A DNA stretch of 64,000 bases, from positions 62,001 through 126,000 of the forward strand of contig CAVTTB010000009.1 in NCBI GenBank assembly GCA_963737555.1, written 5' to 3'. This stretch comes from JAHJQQ01 sp963737555 (lineage in GTDB: Bacteria > Pseudomonadota > Gammaproteobacteria > Thiohalobacterales > Thiohalobacteraceae). The notes under the pieces were generated by a model. The model was not told where the DNA came from. It saw only the letters and a program-made list of their open reading frames with translations, and did not search any database. How positions within the stretch are numbered: the stretch's first letter is position 1; the number at the start of each line of letters is the position of its first letter. Both the position numbers and the translations under genes were made by a program. Positions 9,791-18,684 of this stretch are shown here, one piece after another.

Positions 9791-10947
9791 GTGCTGGCAC
9801 CTGATCGATGAAGGCCTTTTGCACCAGCGTCGCCGCGTCGAAGGGCTTGCGGAGTACGGCAAGAATGCGCGCCACACTTTGGCCATCGCCATAGGGATTG
9901 ACGATGCCGCTGCAATCCAGCGCATAGGCCGTGTCGATAGCCGCGCGGATCGCAGTGCGCTCCGGCGCACAGTCGATCACCGAAGCCGCGCGCAGCCGGC
10001 CTTTCTGCCGATCACCGATGTTGACCGTGGGTTTGCCGAATGAGGGTACTTCATACAGACCGCTGGATGAGTTACCGACCACGGCATCGACCTCAGCAAT
10101 CAGGCTGTAATAGCGCTGATTGCCCAATGAGGTAAAGGCGACCGCGTGCGCACGCGCCGCGACAAATTCATCAATCCGTCGTCCCAGTTCGCGCCCGCCC
10201 ATGTCGGCATTGGGCTTGGTGAAGATCACACCGGTATCTGCGCCGAGCGTATCGAGTGCCGCGAACAATTCATGCAGCTGCGTAGCGGCCGGGGTTGCCT
10301 CCAAGGTCGAGGGATGAAACGTCACCAGCAGATTGCGTGGCTGGAAACGCAGTCCGAGCGCAGTTTCGAGTTGTGCGCGGTCCAATCGCATCCGTGTGCA
10401 GCAGATTGTCGATGCCCGGGCTGCCGACATTGAAGATGTGGCGTGGGTCTTCGCCGAGTTGCCGCACCCGCTGGGCCGCGTCGCTGTTGGTGACGAAGTG
10501 CAGATGCGCCATCTTGGTAATGCTGTGGCGGATGGCATCGTCGACCGCGCCCTCGGTGAGATCACCACCGGCGATATGCGCGACCGGGATGCGGGCGAAC
10601 AGCGCCGCCTGCACCGCGGCCAAAATCTCGAAGCGGTCGCCGAGCACCAGCACTAGATCGGGTTGTAGCCCGGCAAGAGCATCGGCAAAGCCGATGACGC
10701 CCAGGCCGACCGATTTGGCGACAGCGGTCGGTGTATCGCTGGACAGCAGCATGTCTACGCGGGCATCGAGCGTGAAGCCATCTTGCTCGATAACCTGATA
10801 GGTCGAGCCGAATTCAGGGGCCAGATGCATGCCGGTGGCGATGATTTGCAGCTCGAAGTCGTCTGCTGAACGCAACGCGTCCATGAGCGGATGCAGCAGG
10901 CCGTAATCCGCGCGCGAGCCGGTAACGACACAGATGCGTTTAGGCAT
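9777..10947 (-). CDS. neuC: NeuC/LegG-type UDP/GDP-sugar hydrolysing 2-epimerase (one apparent frameshift)
   Basis: Start at ATG 10947, overlapping the legC stop by 8 bases. The N-terminal 'MPKRICVVTGSRADYGLLHP' is the NeuC/WecB signature. The second half has 'VIFTKPNADMGGR', 'DAVVGNSSSGLYEVPSFGKP' and 'NIGDRQKGR', all typical of hydrolysing 2-epimerases. A +1 shift near 10385-10395 splits the two parts; reducing a GG to G joins 'GIDNLLHT' to 'MRLDRAQLETALG'. Reconstructed length is 389 residues. The enzyme would release the 2-epimerised 2,4-diacetamido sugar from its nucleotide for condensation by NeuB. Confidence 0.87.
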
Positions 10948-12172
10948 GTTCGCTGCCCGCGTCGACACTGCTGGGCAGGCAGATGAGATGCCGCTCCAGA
11001 TGTTCGGCCACACTCAGATCCATGCGCGGACAGTGTTGATACATCGGCAGGCGGTGCATCAGCTCCCAGGCGGGTCGCACCATGATGCCTTGTGCCTGAC
11101 AGGCCTCCAGTAAGGTATCGCGCAGATGACCGTGGCCATCATGCAGCTGCAACAGGTTCAACCAGTAATTGCTGCAGGTGTCTTGCGGTTCACGGACGAT
11201 GCGGCCGACCTCGACGGCATTGAAGGCCTGCTGGTAACGCGTCGCGAGTTCACGCTTGCGGCTGACAAAGTCGGGCAGCTGTTCCAGCTGCGCACAACCC
11301 ACGGCGGCATTGAGATTCGGCAGGCGGTAGTTGTAGGCCACTTGATCGTGAATGAACGCCCACGGGTGTGCCTGTTTGGCGGTGGTCGTCAGATGCCGGG
11401 CGCGACGGGCCAGTTCCGTATCGTTGGTCAGTACCGCACCGCCGCCCCCGGTGGTGACAATCTTGTTGCCGTTGAAGCTGATGGCACTGAGCATGCCCCA
11501 ATGACCGACATGCTTGCCGTGATAGAAAGAACCCAACGCCTCGGCGGCATCTTCGATCAGGGCGATATGATAGCGTTTGCACAACTCGGCAATGGCATCG
11601 AGTTCGACCGGATGACCGAAGGCGTGCATGACGATCAGCGCGCGAATGGGCTGTCCGGTGCTGCGGTTGTAGCAAGTGTCGCCGCGCAGTTCGGCGATCT
11701 CGGCCAGATACGCGGCGAGTTTATCGGCATCGACGCCAAGCGTCGTTGCCGAGACATCGACCATATGCGGGGTTGCGCCGCAATAACTGACGGCATTGGC
11801 GGTCGCGACGAAGGTTAGGGTAGGTAGCAGCACCTCATCGCCGGCGGTGACGCCGGCGAGCAGGCAGCAGACATGTAGCGCGGCCGTACCGTTGACCACG
11901 GCGACCGCGTTCGCGATGCCGGTGTAATTCTGTAGATCGATTTCGAGGCTCGTGACATAGGCGCCGACGGAAGAGACCCAGCCGGTGTCCAGACAGTCTT
12001 TGACGTATTCCCATTCACGGCCGGCGAAATGCGGCTGATGCAGCGCCACGGGACGTGCGCTGCCGAGCACGGCATTGAGTGCGGACAGGACCGGCGCGAG
12101 CGCCGCTTCCGGCGTCAGATGTTGTAGCGATCCGCCTTGTAGCAACGCAGATTCTCCTCGTGCGTGAACCAT
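10940..12172 (-). CDS. legC: LegC-type PLP aminotransferase
   Basis: A DegT/DnrJ/EryC1-family sugar aminotransferase of up to 410 residues. Motifs are 'DTGWVSSVGAYVTSLE', 'AVVNGTAALHVCCLLAG', 'IALIEDAAEALGSFYHG' and 'ISFNGNKIVTTGGGGA', which holds the PLP lysine. The arrangement matches LegC/PtmD, which aminates the 4-keto sugar made by LegB. The start at 12172 would overlap legB by 58 bases. No better ATG is visible upstream of the conserved N-terminal region, so the exact start is unsure. The overlaps on both sides fit a tightly coupled operon. Confidence 0.88.
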   Translation of the reverse strand: MVHARGESALLQGGSLQHLTPEAALAPVLSALNAVLGSARPVALHQPHFAGREWEYVKDCLDTGWVSSVGAYVTSLEIDLQNYTGIANAVAVVNGTAALHVCCLLAGVTAGDEVLLPTLTFVATANAVSYCGATPHMVDVSATTLGVDADKLAAYLAEIAELRGDTCYNRSTGQPIRALIVMHAFGHPVELDAIAELCKRYHIALIEDAAEALGSFYHGKHVGHWGMLSAISFNGNKIVTTGGGGAVLTNDTELARRARHLTTTAKQAHPWAFIHDQVAYNYRLPNLNAAVGCAQLEQLPDFVSRKRELATRYQQAFNAVEVGRIVREPQDTCSNYWLNLLQLHDGHGHLRDTLLEACQAQGIMVRPAWELMHRLPMYQHCPRMDLSVAEHLERHLICLPSSVDAGSEHA

Positions 12173-13125
12173 GTAATTGTTTCCTCAAGGCCGCGGCGGA
12201 AACCATCGAGACCGCCGTAACGCGGTTCCCAGCCGGTCAATTCCAACGCCTTGCTGCGATCGGCGAACAGGCGTTCGACCTCGCTGTTTTCCGGGCGTAA
12301 GCGTTGTGCATCGGTCTCGATCTCGATGCTCTGGCCCATGATTTCGGCGATGAGTTGGGTGGTCGCGCCGATGCTGATCTCGAAGGCGCTGCCGATGTTG
12401 ATGACCTCGCCAATACTGCGCTCGGCCTCGGCGATGGCAATGAAGCCTTGCACGGTGTCGCTGACGAAATTGAAGTCGCGCGTCGGGTGCAGGCTGCCAA
12501 GTTTGATGGTGCGCGCGCCGTTGGCGATCTGCGTGATCACGGTCGGGATGACGGCGCGTGCCGATTGGCGCGGGCCATAGGTATTGAACGGGCGAGCCAC
12601 GGCGACGGGCGTGCCGAACGATTGATAAAACGACAGGGCCAATTGGTCCGCGCCGATTTTGCTGGCCGAATACGGCGATTGACCTTGCAACGGATGCAGC
12701 TCGGTGATCGGCACGAATTGCGCGGTACCGTAGACCTCGCTGGTCGAGGTATGCACGACCTTTTCGACGCCGAGTTCGCGGGCCGCCTGCACGATATTCA
12801 GGGTGCCTTTGATGTTGGTATCGATGTAGGTATCCGGCGAATGATACGAATACGGAATGCCGATCAGCGCAGCCAGATGCAAGACCACGTCGCAACCCTG
12901 CATGGCGGTTTTCACGCCATGCGGGTCGCGGATGTCGCCGGCGAACACATCCAGATCTTTTTTCAGCTCGGCATCGAGCTGATCGAGCCAACCCCACGAG
13001 CCGAACGAGTTGTACAGCACAAAGGCGCGCACATCATGTCCGGCGCGCAGCAGGGTTTCGGTCAGATGCGAGCCGATGAAACCATCGGCGCCGGTGACGA
13101 GTATCTTTTTTCCTGCCAAATTCAT
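12115..13125 (-). CDS. legB: LegB-type NAD-dependent sugar 4,6-dehydratase
   Basis: Start at ATG 13125, eight bases after the maf stop; 336 residues. It is an extended short-chain dehydrogenase: 'KILVTGADGFIGSHLTE' binds NAD, 'VVHTSTSEVYGTAQF' supplies the catalytic Thr/Ser, and 'SPYSASKIGADQLALS' is the YxxxK pair. 'RPFNTYGPRQSARAVIPT' is the family fingerprint. LegB homologues dehydrate a nucleotide-GlcNAc to the 4-keto-6-deoxy sugar. It is the first biosynthetic step after nucleotide activation by the ptmE-like enzyme, and legC follows directly. Confidence 0.9.
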   Translation of the reverse strand: MNLAGKKILVTGADGFIGSHLTETLLRAGHDVRAFVLYNSFGSWGWLDQLDAELKKDLDVFAGDIRDPHGVKTAMQGCDVVLHLAALIGIPYSYHSPDTYIDTNIKGTLNIVQAARELGVEKVVHTSTSEVYGTAQFVPITELHPLQGQSPYSASKIGADQLALSFYQSFGTPVAVARPFNTYGPRQSARAVIPTVITQIANGARTIKLGSLHPTRDFNFVSDTVQGFIAIAEAERSIGEVINIGSAFEISIGATTQLIAEIMGQSIEIETDAQRLRPENSEVERLFADRSKALELTGWEPRYGGLDGFRRGLEETITWFTHEENLRCYKADRYNI

Positions 13126-13132
13126 ATCGGCC

Positions 13133-15649
13133 TCATACGTGCTGCTCGCGTGCATCGTGGAGTGACCGCATGAGGGTGAGTGCAGCCTGATTTCCCGGCG
13201 CGTATTGCAGTACTTGTTCGAAGGCCCAACATGCGCCGTCCTCGATACCTTGTTCCTGATACAGCTGGCCGAGCTTGAGCAGGGCGGCGACATCGTCGGG
13301 AGCCTGTTCCAGATAACGAGCATAGACCTCGGCGGCCTCCTGCGCGGCACCGTTCAAGCGCAGCAGTTCCGCGTACTGCGGCAGATAGGCGGCCGTCAGA
13401 TGACCGAGACATTCCAGTGCCAGCAAGGCGCTGGAGAAATCCGCGAGTCCCAGGCTGAGGGCGGTGATGCGACGCAGTGCGTCTTCCAGCGCTGGGCCTT
13501 CACCAATTTGCTGATAACAGTTCAGTGCATCGTCCGGTCGTTCTTCCAGTTCGGCGAGATAACCGCTGACCAGCCAGAACGCTGCTTGATCTTGCGCATC
13601 GCTACGTTGCTGTAAGCCAGTCACGAGACGGTTCAGGCCCGTGATATCGTTATTCCGGAACAGCCATCCGGCCTTGCTCGGGACATTTTCCAGGCCCGCT
13701 TCGGTCTTGCAGCGGGTCATATGCGCCGTGTCTGTCGAATGCAGTTCCGTCTCGAAGGCCGCCACGGCGTCGTTCAGCGCGGCACGCGCCGCCGGCGTGA
13801 GGGCGGCGGCCTGATCGGGGTGTTGATGCAGCCACACCCGCGCACGACCCGTTTCTTTCAACTGCGCCCAGGCGTCGAGCAGCTGCAGTATATCAGGCGC
13901 AATGTTTTCCTCGGCGATGCGGGTGGCGAGGCGTTGCCGCAATACAGACAGGGTTGCCTGGAAACGTGCCGCGCCATCCACATAGGCTTCGTAATAGACG
14001 CGACCGGTGGTTTCGATTTCCTCATCACTCCAAGCCTTGTCGCGATCCGGACGGATGATGCGCAAAAACGGCGTTATGCCATAGTGTTTGACCAGATCGG
14101 CGAGGCCTTTGAAATCCTTTTCCAGCTGCTTCTCGATCTTGTCCATCTTGTGTTTGTATTTGAAATCCGCCGGTTTGCCGTTGCGCCCGAACAAGCCGTC
14201 GTTGCAGCGTAAGGCCTCTTGAGCAAGGTCGGCGATTTTGTGGAGGCGATGCTCTGTCTTGGCAACCTCTTTATCGAGGCGCTGGTAGTAATCGAGCCGG
14301 CTAGCGCGGGTGTTGTCGGGTAAACAGCGGGCAAGGATGGTCTTTGGATCATCGCCGAGCGCGTTCAAGCGAATGTCATCGAGTGGTTGGAATAAAACAC
14401 AGGGGATGCGCGCGGCCTGCGCCGCACTGTTGATGAATTGGCAACCGCGTGTGAGTGCGACTTGTGCCTGACGCGCGATATCGTTCACCGCTTGCTGCAG
14501 CGCGTCGCTGGTCTCGGCCATGTCGCCGCTATTGGTCTCTACCAGCGGACCCATGTGTCCGAGGGCCGGTCCGGCGATGCGTTCATTGCTGCCGCTGGCA
14601 TGACTGTAACCTTCGGCGCTGAAGCAGAGGTCCACGCCGCCGAGGATGACTTGGGTGAAGCCCATTTCCATGGCCAGGGCGAGTGCGGTGTTGGTGACGG
14701 TAGGGCCGGTCACCTGAATGTTTTCTGTATTCCATTCGCTCGGCCAGGGTACTCGATCACCCAGATACACAGAGCGGCCGCGCCACTGACTCAGTAGTGC
14801 CGGGCTGGCGTGATAGGCGCCGACCAACAGGACCTCTTCGCTCAGTTCCAGCATCTCTTTGCTGACGTCGAAACTGAGTGTGGTGGGATCGATGGTGCAG
14901 ACGATGTCCGGTTCGATGCCTTCTTGAAGCAGGCGACGACAGATGCGCGAGACCGCGAACACGACGAGTTCATGTCGATGCAGTTTCAGCCACGGCAGGA
15001 TAGCGTCGAGCGAGGGGCCGCCACCGAGCAGAATGGCAGAGCGTCCGATGAAGCTGTTTTTGAGCCGCTGGGCAGGGACCAGGGCTTGGGTCACATTACT
15101 GAGTTGGCAGTCGATGAAATTGCTCGATTTCAAAGTGCCGCGCAATGCCCACACCCAGGTGTCCAGTTCGGTTTTGACACGTCGATGCAGCAGTCTGTAC
15201 GCGGGCAGGAAGGCATCGGCGGCACCTACGGAGTTGAGCAGGCGTAGACGATCGATGAAGACATAGCTGTCGATTGCACAATCCTGTGCATGCTGGTACC
15301 AGCGGCTGGCGTCGACGATGTTGATGCGCGGGTCCAGGTCTACAGTCGCGAGGCGTTCCTCGATAGCCGGGAGTAATTCATCGAGTTCAATAAACAGATA
15401 CCGGCTGCCCACGGGCACGCCGTGCTTCTGCACATACTCGGGCAACAAACCGGAATCGGTGCCGATGATGATGTTCAGCGTGTCCTCGTCGTGAAGTTTT
15501 CCGCCAAAATGCTGCTGAAAGACCGCCTGCGCGCCGATATGGGCGAAGGCGGTTCGATTCACGGCATGCAGGTAACGCTCACCGAAGGCGTTGCTGACAA
15601 ACGGAATTGCGCTGACATCCGGCTGAATAGGGGTGCTGGCCAAAGACAC
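13133..15649 (-). CDS. maf: Motility-associated factor (Maf) flagellin nonulosonate transferase with TPR tail
   Basis: A long Maf-family (DUF115) protein of 838 residues. The core carries 'AILLGGGPSLDAILPWL', 'GIEPDIVCTIDPT', 'SGWV'-type variation replaced by 'IQVTGPTVTNTALALAMEMG' and 'VILGGVDLCFS', the usual DUF115 motifs. The last 170 residues are tetratricopeptide-like repeats ('AAEVYARYLEQAPDDVAALL' region), possibly for flagellin or chaperone contact. Maf proteins transfer pseudaminic or legionaminic acid from CMP to Ser/Thr of flagellin. It starts at GTG 15649 and is the first gene of the operon, divergent from fliC. A sigma-54 type promoter lies 50 bases upstream. No frameshift is visible. 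Confidence 0.88.
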   Translation of the reverse strand: MSLASTPIQPDVSAIPFVSNAFGERYLHAVNRTAFAHIGAQAVFQQHFGGKLHDEDTLNIIIGTDSGLLPEYVQKHGVPVGSRYLFIELDELLPAIEERLATVDLDPRINIVDASRWYQHAQDCAIDSYVFIDRLRLLNSVGAADAFLPAYRLLHRRVKTELDTWVWALRGTLKSSNFIDCQLSNVTQALVPAQRLKNSFIGRSAILLGGGPSLDAILPWLKLHRHELVVFAVSRICRRLLQEGIEPDIVCTIDPTTLSFDVSKEMLELSEEVLLVGAYHASPALLSQWRGRSVYLGDRVPWPSEWNTENIQVTGPTVTNTALALAMEMGFTQVILGGVDLCFSAEGYSHASGSNERIAGPALGHMGPLVETNSGDMAETSDALQQAVNDIARQAQVALTRGCQFINSAAQAARIPCVLFQPLDDIRLNALGDDPKTILARCLPDNTRASRLDYYQRLDKEVAKTEHRLHKIADLAQEALRCNDGLFGRNGKPADFKYKHKMDKIEKQLEKDFKGLADLVKHYGITPFLRIIRPDRDKAWSDEEIETTGRVYYEAYVDGAARFQATLSVLRQRLATRIAEENIAPDILQLLDAWAQLKETGRARVWLHQHPDQAAALTPAARAALNDAVAAFETELHSTDTAHMTRCKTEAGLENVPSKAGWLFRNNDITGLNRLVTGLQQRSDAQDQAAFWLVSGYLAELEERPDDALNCYQQIGEGPALEDALRRITALSLGLADFSSALLALECLGHLTAAYLPQYAELLRLNGAAQEAAEVYARYLEQAPDDVAALLKLGQLYQEQGIEDGACWAFEQVLQYAPGNQAALTLMRSLHDAREQHV

Positions 15650-15698
15650 TCTCCGACGACATTTAACTGACTGTATAGGGTCTTATTTGGGCTTTATA

Positions 15699-15713
15699 GC
15701 AATCTATATGCCA
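15699..15713 (-). promoter_or_regulatory. Sigma-54 promoter for the maf-leg operon
   Basis: Read on the minus strand the site is TGGCATATAGATTGCT. GG at 15712-15711 is followed by exactly ten bases and GC at 15700-15699, with only small departures from TGGCACG-N4-TTGCW. The expected start point is about 15687, 38 bases before the maf GTG. It places glycan synthesis under the same sigma factor as the hook and basal-body operons. Confidence 0.75.
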
Positions 15714-15773
15714 TGGTCGGCGAGACTGGTGGCGATGGGTGGATACATAACCGTGAAAACCGCTCGCAGGCGG

Positions 15774-15800
15774 TAAAGTTTCCCCAGGGTAGGACGATAG
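15774..15800 (+). promoter_or_regulatory. Sigma-28 (FliA) promoter of fliC
   Basis: TAAAGTTT at 15774-15781, an 11-base spacer, then GACGATAG at 15793-15800. This is a near-perfect match to the FliA consensus TAAAGTTT-N11-GCCGATAA. It predicts a fliC leader of about 100 nt. FliA itself is encoded at 60485-61219. Confidence 0.9.
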
Positions 15801-15862
15801 CTAACACGGGAGCGGTGAATATTTCCTCAACGTTGGAAGTATATCCGCTAAACATTGACTCT

Positions 15863-15901
15863 CCCGCCGGAGGCACAGCCCTGCTGGCGGGTTATGAGGA
15901 G
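15863..15901 (+). promoter_or_regulatory. fliC leader hairpin and ribosome binding site
   Basis: CCCGCCGG at 15863-15870 can pair with CTGGCGGG at 15884-15891 (one G-T pair, 13-base loop). The stem ends five bases before GAGGAG at 15896-15901, eight bases ahead of the flagellin ATG. It may stabilise the abundant flagellin mRNA or gate translation. The pairing is seen; the function is inference. Confidence 0.55.
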
Positions 15902-15909
15902 TAAGCATC

Positions 15910-16743
15910 ATGGCTCAAGTTATCAATACCAACGTAATGTCCCTGAGTTCACAGCGCGCCCTGAACAGTTCGCAGGGTACTCTGGCAACCTCTCTGCAGC
16001 GCTTGTCCACCGGCTTGCGCATCAACAGCGCCAAGGACGACGCCGCCGGCCTCGCGATTTCGACCGGCCTGTCCAAGCAGATCAACGGTTTCAACCAGGC
16101 GATCCGCAACGCCAATGACGGTATCTCGCTCGCCCAGACCGCTGAAAGTGCGTTGGATGAAGTGACCAACATGGTCCAGCGCGTCCGTGAGCTGGCGGTG
16201 CAGGCCTCCAACGGCAACTACACCATCACTGAGCGCAGCACTCTGAACAAGGAAGTCGTCCAGCTGCGCCAGGAAATTTCCCGTATGGCGGACGCCGTTA
16301 CCTTCAATGGTGTGAAGGTCATCGGTTCGACCCAGTCTGCAGGCTTCCAGATCGGTATCGGCAACGTCTCCGCGACTGACCGCATCAAGCTTCAGTTCAA
16401 GGATATCGCGGGTGCCAGCGGCATTACCTCGTTCATCACCAATGCCAATGTCGGCACGGTGGGTGATGCCTACAGCACCATCACGGTGGCCGATACCGCA
16501 CTGGCTCGTATCAACGTGATCCGCGGTGATCTGGGTGCCCAGCAGAACCGCTTCGAGTCTGTCGTACGCACTGCCGAGTCTGTCGTGGTGAGTCTGGCAG
16601 CTTCGCGCAGCCGCATCACGGATACGGATTTCGCGGCGGAAACTGCCAACTTGACCCGTGCTCAGATCCTGCAACAGGCGGGTGTCGCAATGTTGGCCCA
16701 GGCCAATCAGATTCCGCAGAACGTCCTGTCGCTGCTGCGTTAA
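15910..16743 (+). CDS. fliC: Flagellin
   Basis: A 277-residue flagellin, at the short end of the family. The conserved N-terminal D0/D1 helices ('MAQVINTNVMSLSSQRALN', 'RLSTGLRINSAKDDAAGLA') run to about residue 140, with the 'VQRVRELAVQ' segment. The C-terminal D1/D0 helices ('RIDVIRGDLG'-type, here 'RINVIRGDLGAQQNRFES') end in 'IPQNVLSLLR'. The middle D2/D3 region is only about 60 residues. It polymerises into the filament after export by the type III apparatus. A sigma-28 promoter, leader hairpin and strong ribosome site precede it, and a GC-rich terminator-like hairpin follows. The neighbouring Maf/nonulosonate operon implies O-glycosylation, probably on Ser/Thr of the central 150-220 stretch, which is inference. 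Confidence 0.97.
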   Translation: MAQVINTNVMSLSSQRALNSSQGTLATSLQRLSTGLRINSAKDDAAGLAISTGLSKQINGFNQAIRNANDGISLAQTAESALDEVTNMVQRVRELAVQASNGNYTITERSTLNKEVVQLRQEISRMADAVTFNGVKVIGSTQSAGFQIGIGNVSATDRIKLQFKDIAGASGITSFITNANVGTVGDAYSTITVADTALARINVIRGDLGAQQNRFESVVRTAESVVVSLAASRSRITDTDFAAETANLTRAQILQQAGVAMLAQANQIPQNVLSLLR

Positions 16744-16756
16744 TCGGTTGAGACCG

Positions 16757-16783
16757 GTGGGCCCGGGGTTGTCCCGGGCCCAC
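16757..16783 (+). terminator. Terminator-like hairpin after fliC
   Basis: GTGGGCCCGGG (16757-16767) and CCCGGGCCCAC (16773-16783) form a perfect 11-bp GC-rich stem with a 5-base loop. Only ATTATT follows, not a full T-tract. It probably ends or attenuates the fliC message and protects its 3' end. Confidence 0.7.
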
Positions 16784-16812
16784 ATTATTCCGACTAGAGC
16801 GAGATCACGCTT

Positions 16813-17199
16813 ATGTCAAACACAATTCTCCCATCAACTCTTATACGTGACGTGCTGCCGAATTCCCGGCCGGCGGCACTTGAGGCGGCCGGCAAGTCCG
16901 TGGGCGGTAAAACTTTGCCGACCACCGGCGAGGTGCAGCCGTCGCAGCCGCCAACCGAAGAAAAAGTGGCCGGAACGGATGTTTCAGACGCGGTGAAAAC
17001 ATTGAGCACTTATGTACAAAACATGAGTCGTGAGTTGCATATCAGTGTCGACGAAGACTCAGGACGCACCGTAATTCGTGTGATTGACCCCGATTCCAAG
17101 GAAGTGATTCGGCAGATACCCGAGGAAGAGATCCTCGCCCTGGCCCGCGATGGCTTGGAAGACCGGGATCGAGGGCGTTTGTTGCGAGCGCAGGCCTGA
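16813..17199 (+). CDS. flaG: FlaG family protein
   Basis: A 128-residue protein. The first half is low-complexity and Pro/Thr rich. The conserved FlaG domain covers the second half, with 'RELHISVDEDSGRTVIRVID' and 'KEVIRQIPEEEILAL'. FlaG affects filament length and is regularly found between the flagellin and cap genes in gammaproteobacteria. There is no obvious promoter of its own between the fliC hairpin and its ATG, so it may depend on read-through. The next gene, fliD, has its own sigma-54 promoter. Confidence 0.88.
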   Translation: MSNTILPSTLIRDVLPNSRPAALEAAGKSVGGKTLPTTGEVQPSQPPTEEKVAGTDVSDAVKTLSTYVQNMSRELHISVDEDSGRTVIRVIDPDSKEVIRQIPEEEILALARDGLEDRDRGRLLRAQA

Positions 17200-17201
17200 G
17201 T

Positions 17202-17217
17202 TGGTCTGCATTTTGCT
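17202..17217 (+). promoter_or_regulatory. Sigma-54 promoter of fliD
   Basis: TGGTCTGCATTTTGCT, with GG at 17203-17204, ten bases, and GC at 17215-17216. The expected start point is about 17228, 48 bases before the fliD ATG. It lies directly after the flaG stop. Confidence 0.75.
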
Positions 17218-17275
17218 TTATACGTAACCCAAGCGTAGCAGGTTGTTTGTTATTCACTCGATGTAGGGGCGCGTC

Positions 17276-18622
17276 ATGCCTTCGATTTCAGTACCAGGTA
17301 TCGGCTCGGGTCTCGATGTGAACGGGATTGTCTCCAGTTTAATGAAGGTCGAATCACTGCCACTGAATCAGTTAAACGATCAAAAAAAGACTTTCACTAC
17401 ACAATTGAGCGGCTTTGGCCTGCTGAAAAGCTCGGTCGGACTCTTTCAGACAGCCATGAAAGATCTGGGTAGCATCGACAAATTCCAGATTTTTACTGCA
17501 AGTTCCTCGGCTACATCTGTTCTTACGGCATCCGCCACCAGCGCCGCCGCATCCGGAAATTACTCCATCGTCGTTTCTCAGTTGGCGCAGGCACATAAGA
17601 TGTCGTCTGGGCTGACCGGTATTGTCGATGAGTCAACCAGCACCGGTCTGGCAGGGACACTGCAGATCCAGGTAGGTGCCGACGCCTTTACGGTCGATAT
17701 CGATGGCACAAACGACACGCTCGCTGGCATCCGTGATGCGATCAATACGGCCAGTGATAACACGGGTGTTACCGCGACTATCTTAAATGTGGACGATGGC
17801 GTGGGTGGTACGGAGAGCCATTTGGTACTGACCTCGACGGATTCCGGTACAGCGAATAGCCTGACTGTCAGCGATGTCAGCGGCAATGTGGCCAGCAGCC
17901 TTGCGATGGCAACGGTTACCGGTCAGGGACCGTTGGACGCCGAATTGACTGTGGATGGCTACGATGTCACCAGCTCATCCAATAGCGTAACCGGCGTCAT
18001 TCAAGGCGTGACGCTGAATCTTCTCACGGAAGGCAGCAGTACGCTGACACTTGCTTACGACAAGTCCTCGGTCAAGGACAATATTCAGGCCTTTGTAAAT
18101 TCCTACAACGCGTTACGGGCGGCCATATCAAACCAGAAAGAGGGGGCTCTCAAAGGTGATGGCACCGTGTTGAGCATGCAATCTTTGCTCCGCAATACTT
18201 TGAATACCGCACCCACGGGTTTAACGACGAGTTTCAGTACGCTGGCTGAAATCGGCATAAAGACGGAGCGAAACGGTAATCTCTCGCTCAATACCACTGA
18301 GCTTGATGCCGCACTTGCCAGTGATTATGCCGGTGTGGCGGCCCTCATGGGTAATGATGATCAGGGATATGCGTTTCGCATGGAAGCCGTGGCGAGCGAC
18401 ATGCTTGGGATCGACGGTTTAATCACATCGCGTACCAAGGGAATAGATGCGCGGATCGCGAACGTGAGTGATCGCATCGAACGCATGGAATATCGTCTTA
18501 ATCTAATGGAGGAGCGCTATCTGGCTCAGTACTCGAAGCTCGACAGCTTGCTCACGTCCTTGCAATCAACGAGCAACTATTTGACGCAGCAATTGGCGAA
18601 TCTTCCAGGTGCGGCGTCGTAA
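17276..18622 (+). CDS. fliD: Flagellar filament cap protein FliD
   Basis: A 448-residue cap protein. The N-terminal domain begins 'MPSISVPGIGSGLDVNGIVS' and has 'LMKVESLPLNQLNDQKKT', a standard FliD_N. The central part is Thr/Ser/Gly rich beta structure, and the C-terminal coiled coil ends 'YLTQQLANLPG'. It forms the pentameric or hexameric cap under which flagellin monomers fold. A ribosome site (AGGGGC) precedes the ATG and a sigma-54 promoter lies just upstream. fliS and fliT, export chaperones for flagellin and FliD, follow. Confidence 0.95.
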   Translation: MPSISVPGIGSGLDVNGIVSSLMKVESLPLNQLNDQKKTFTTQLSGFGLLKSSVGLFQTAMKDLGSIDKFQIFTASSSATSVLTASATSAAASGNYSIVVSQLAQAHKMSSGLTGIVDESTSTGLAGTLQIQVGADAFTVDIDGTNDTLAGIRDAINTASDNTGVTATILNVDDGVGGTESHLVLTSTDSGTANSLTVSDVSGNVASSLAMATVTGQGPLDAELTVDGYDVTSSSNSVTGVIQGVTLNLLTEGSSTLTLAYDKSSVKDNIQAFVNSYNALRAAISNQKEGALKGDGTVLSMQSLLRNTLNTAPTGLTTSFSTLAEIGIKTERNGNLSLNTTELDAALASDYAGVAALMGNDDQGYAFRMEAVASDMLGIDGLITSRTKGIDARIANVSDRIERMEYRLNLMEERYLAQYSKLDSLLTSLQSTSNYLTQQLANLPGAAS

Positions 18623-18684
18623 TACACATGGTTACATAATCGCCGGACTTAACACGGCACTTCTCGAAGGTGTGAGGTAATAAG

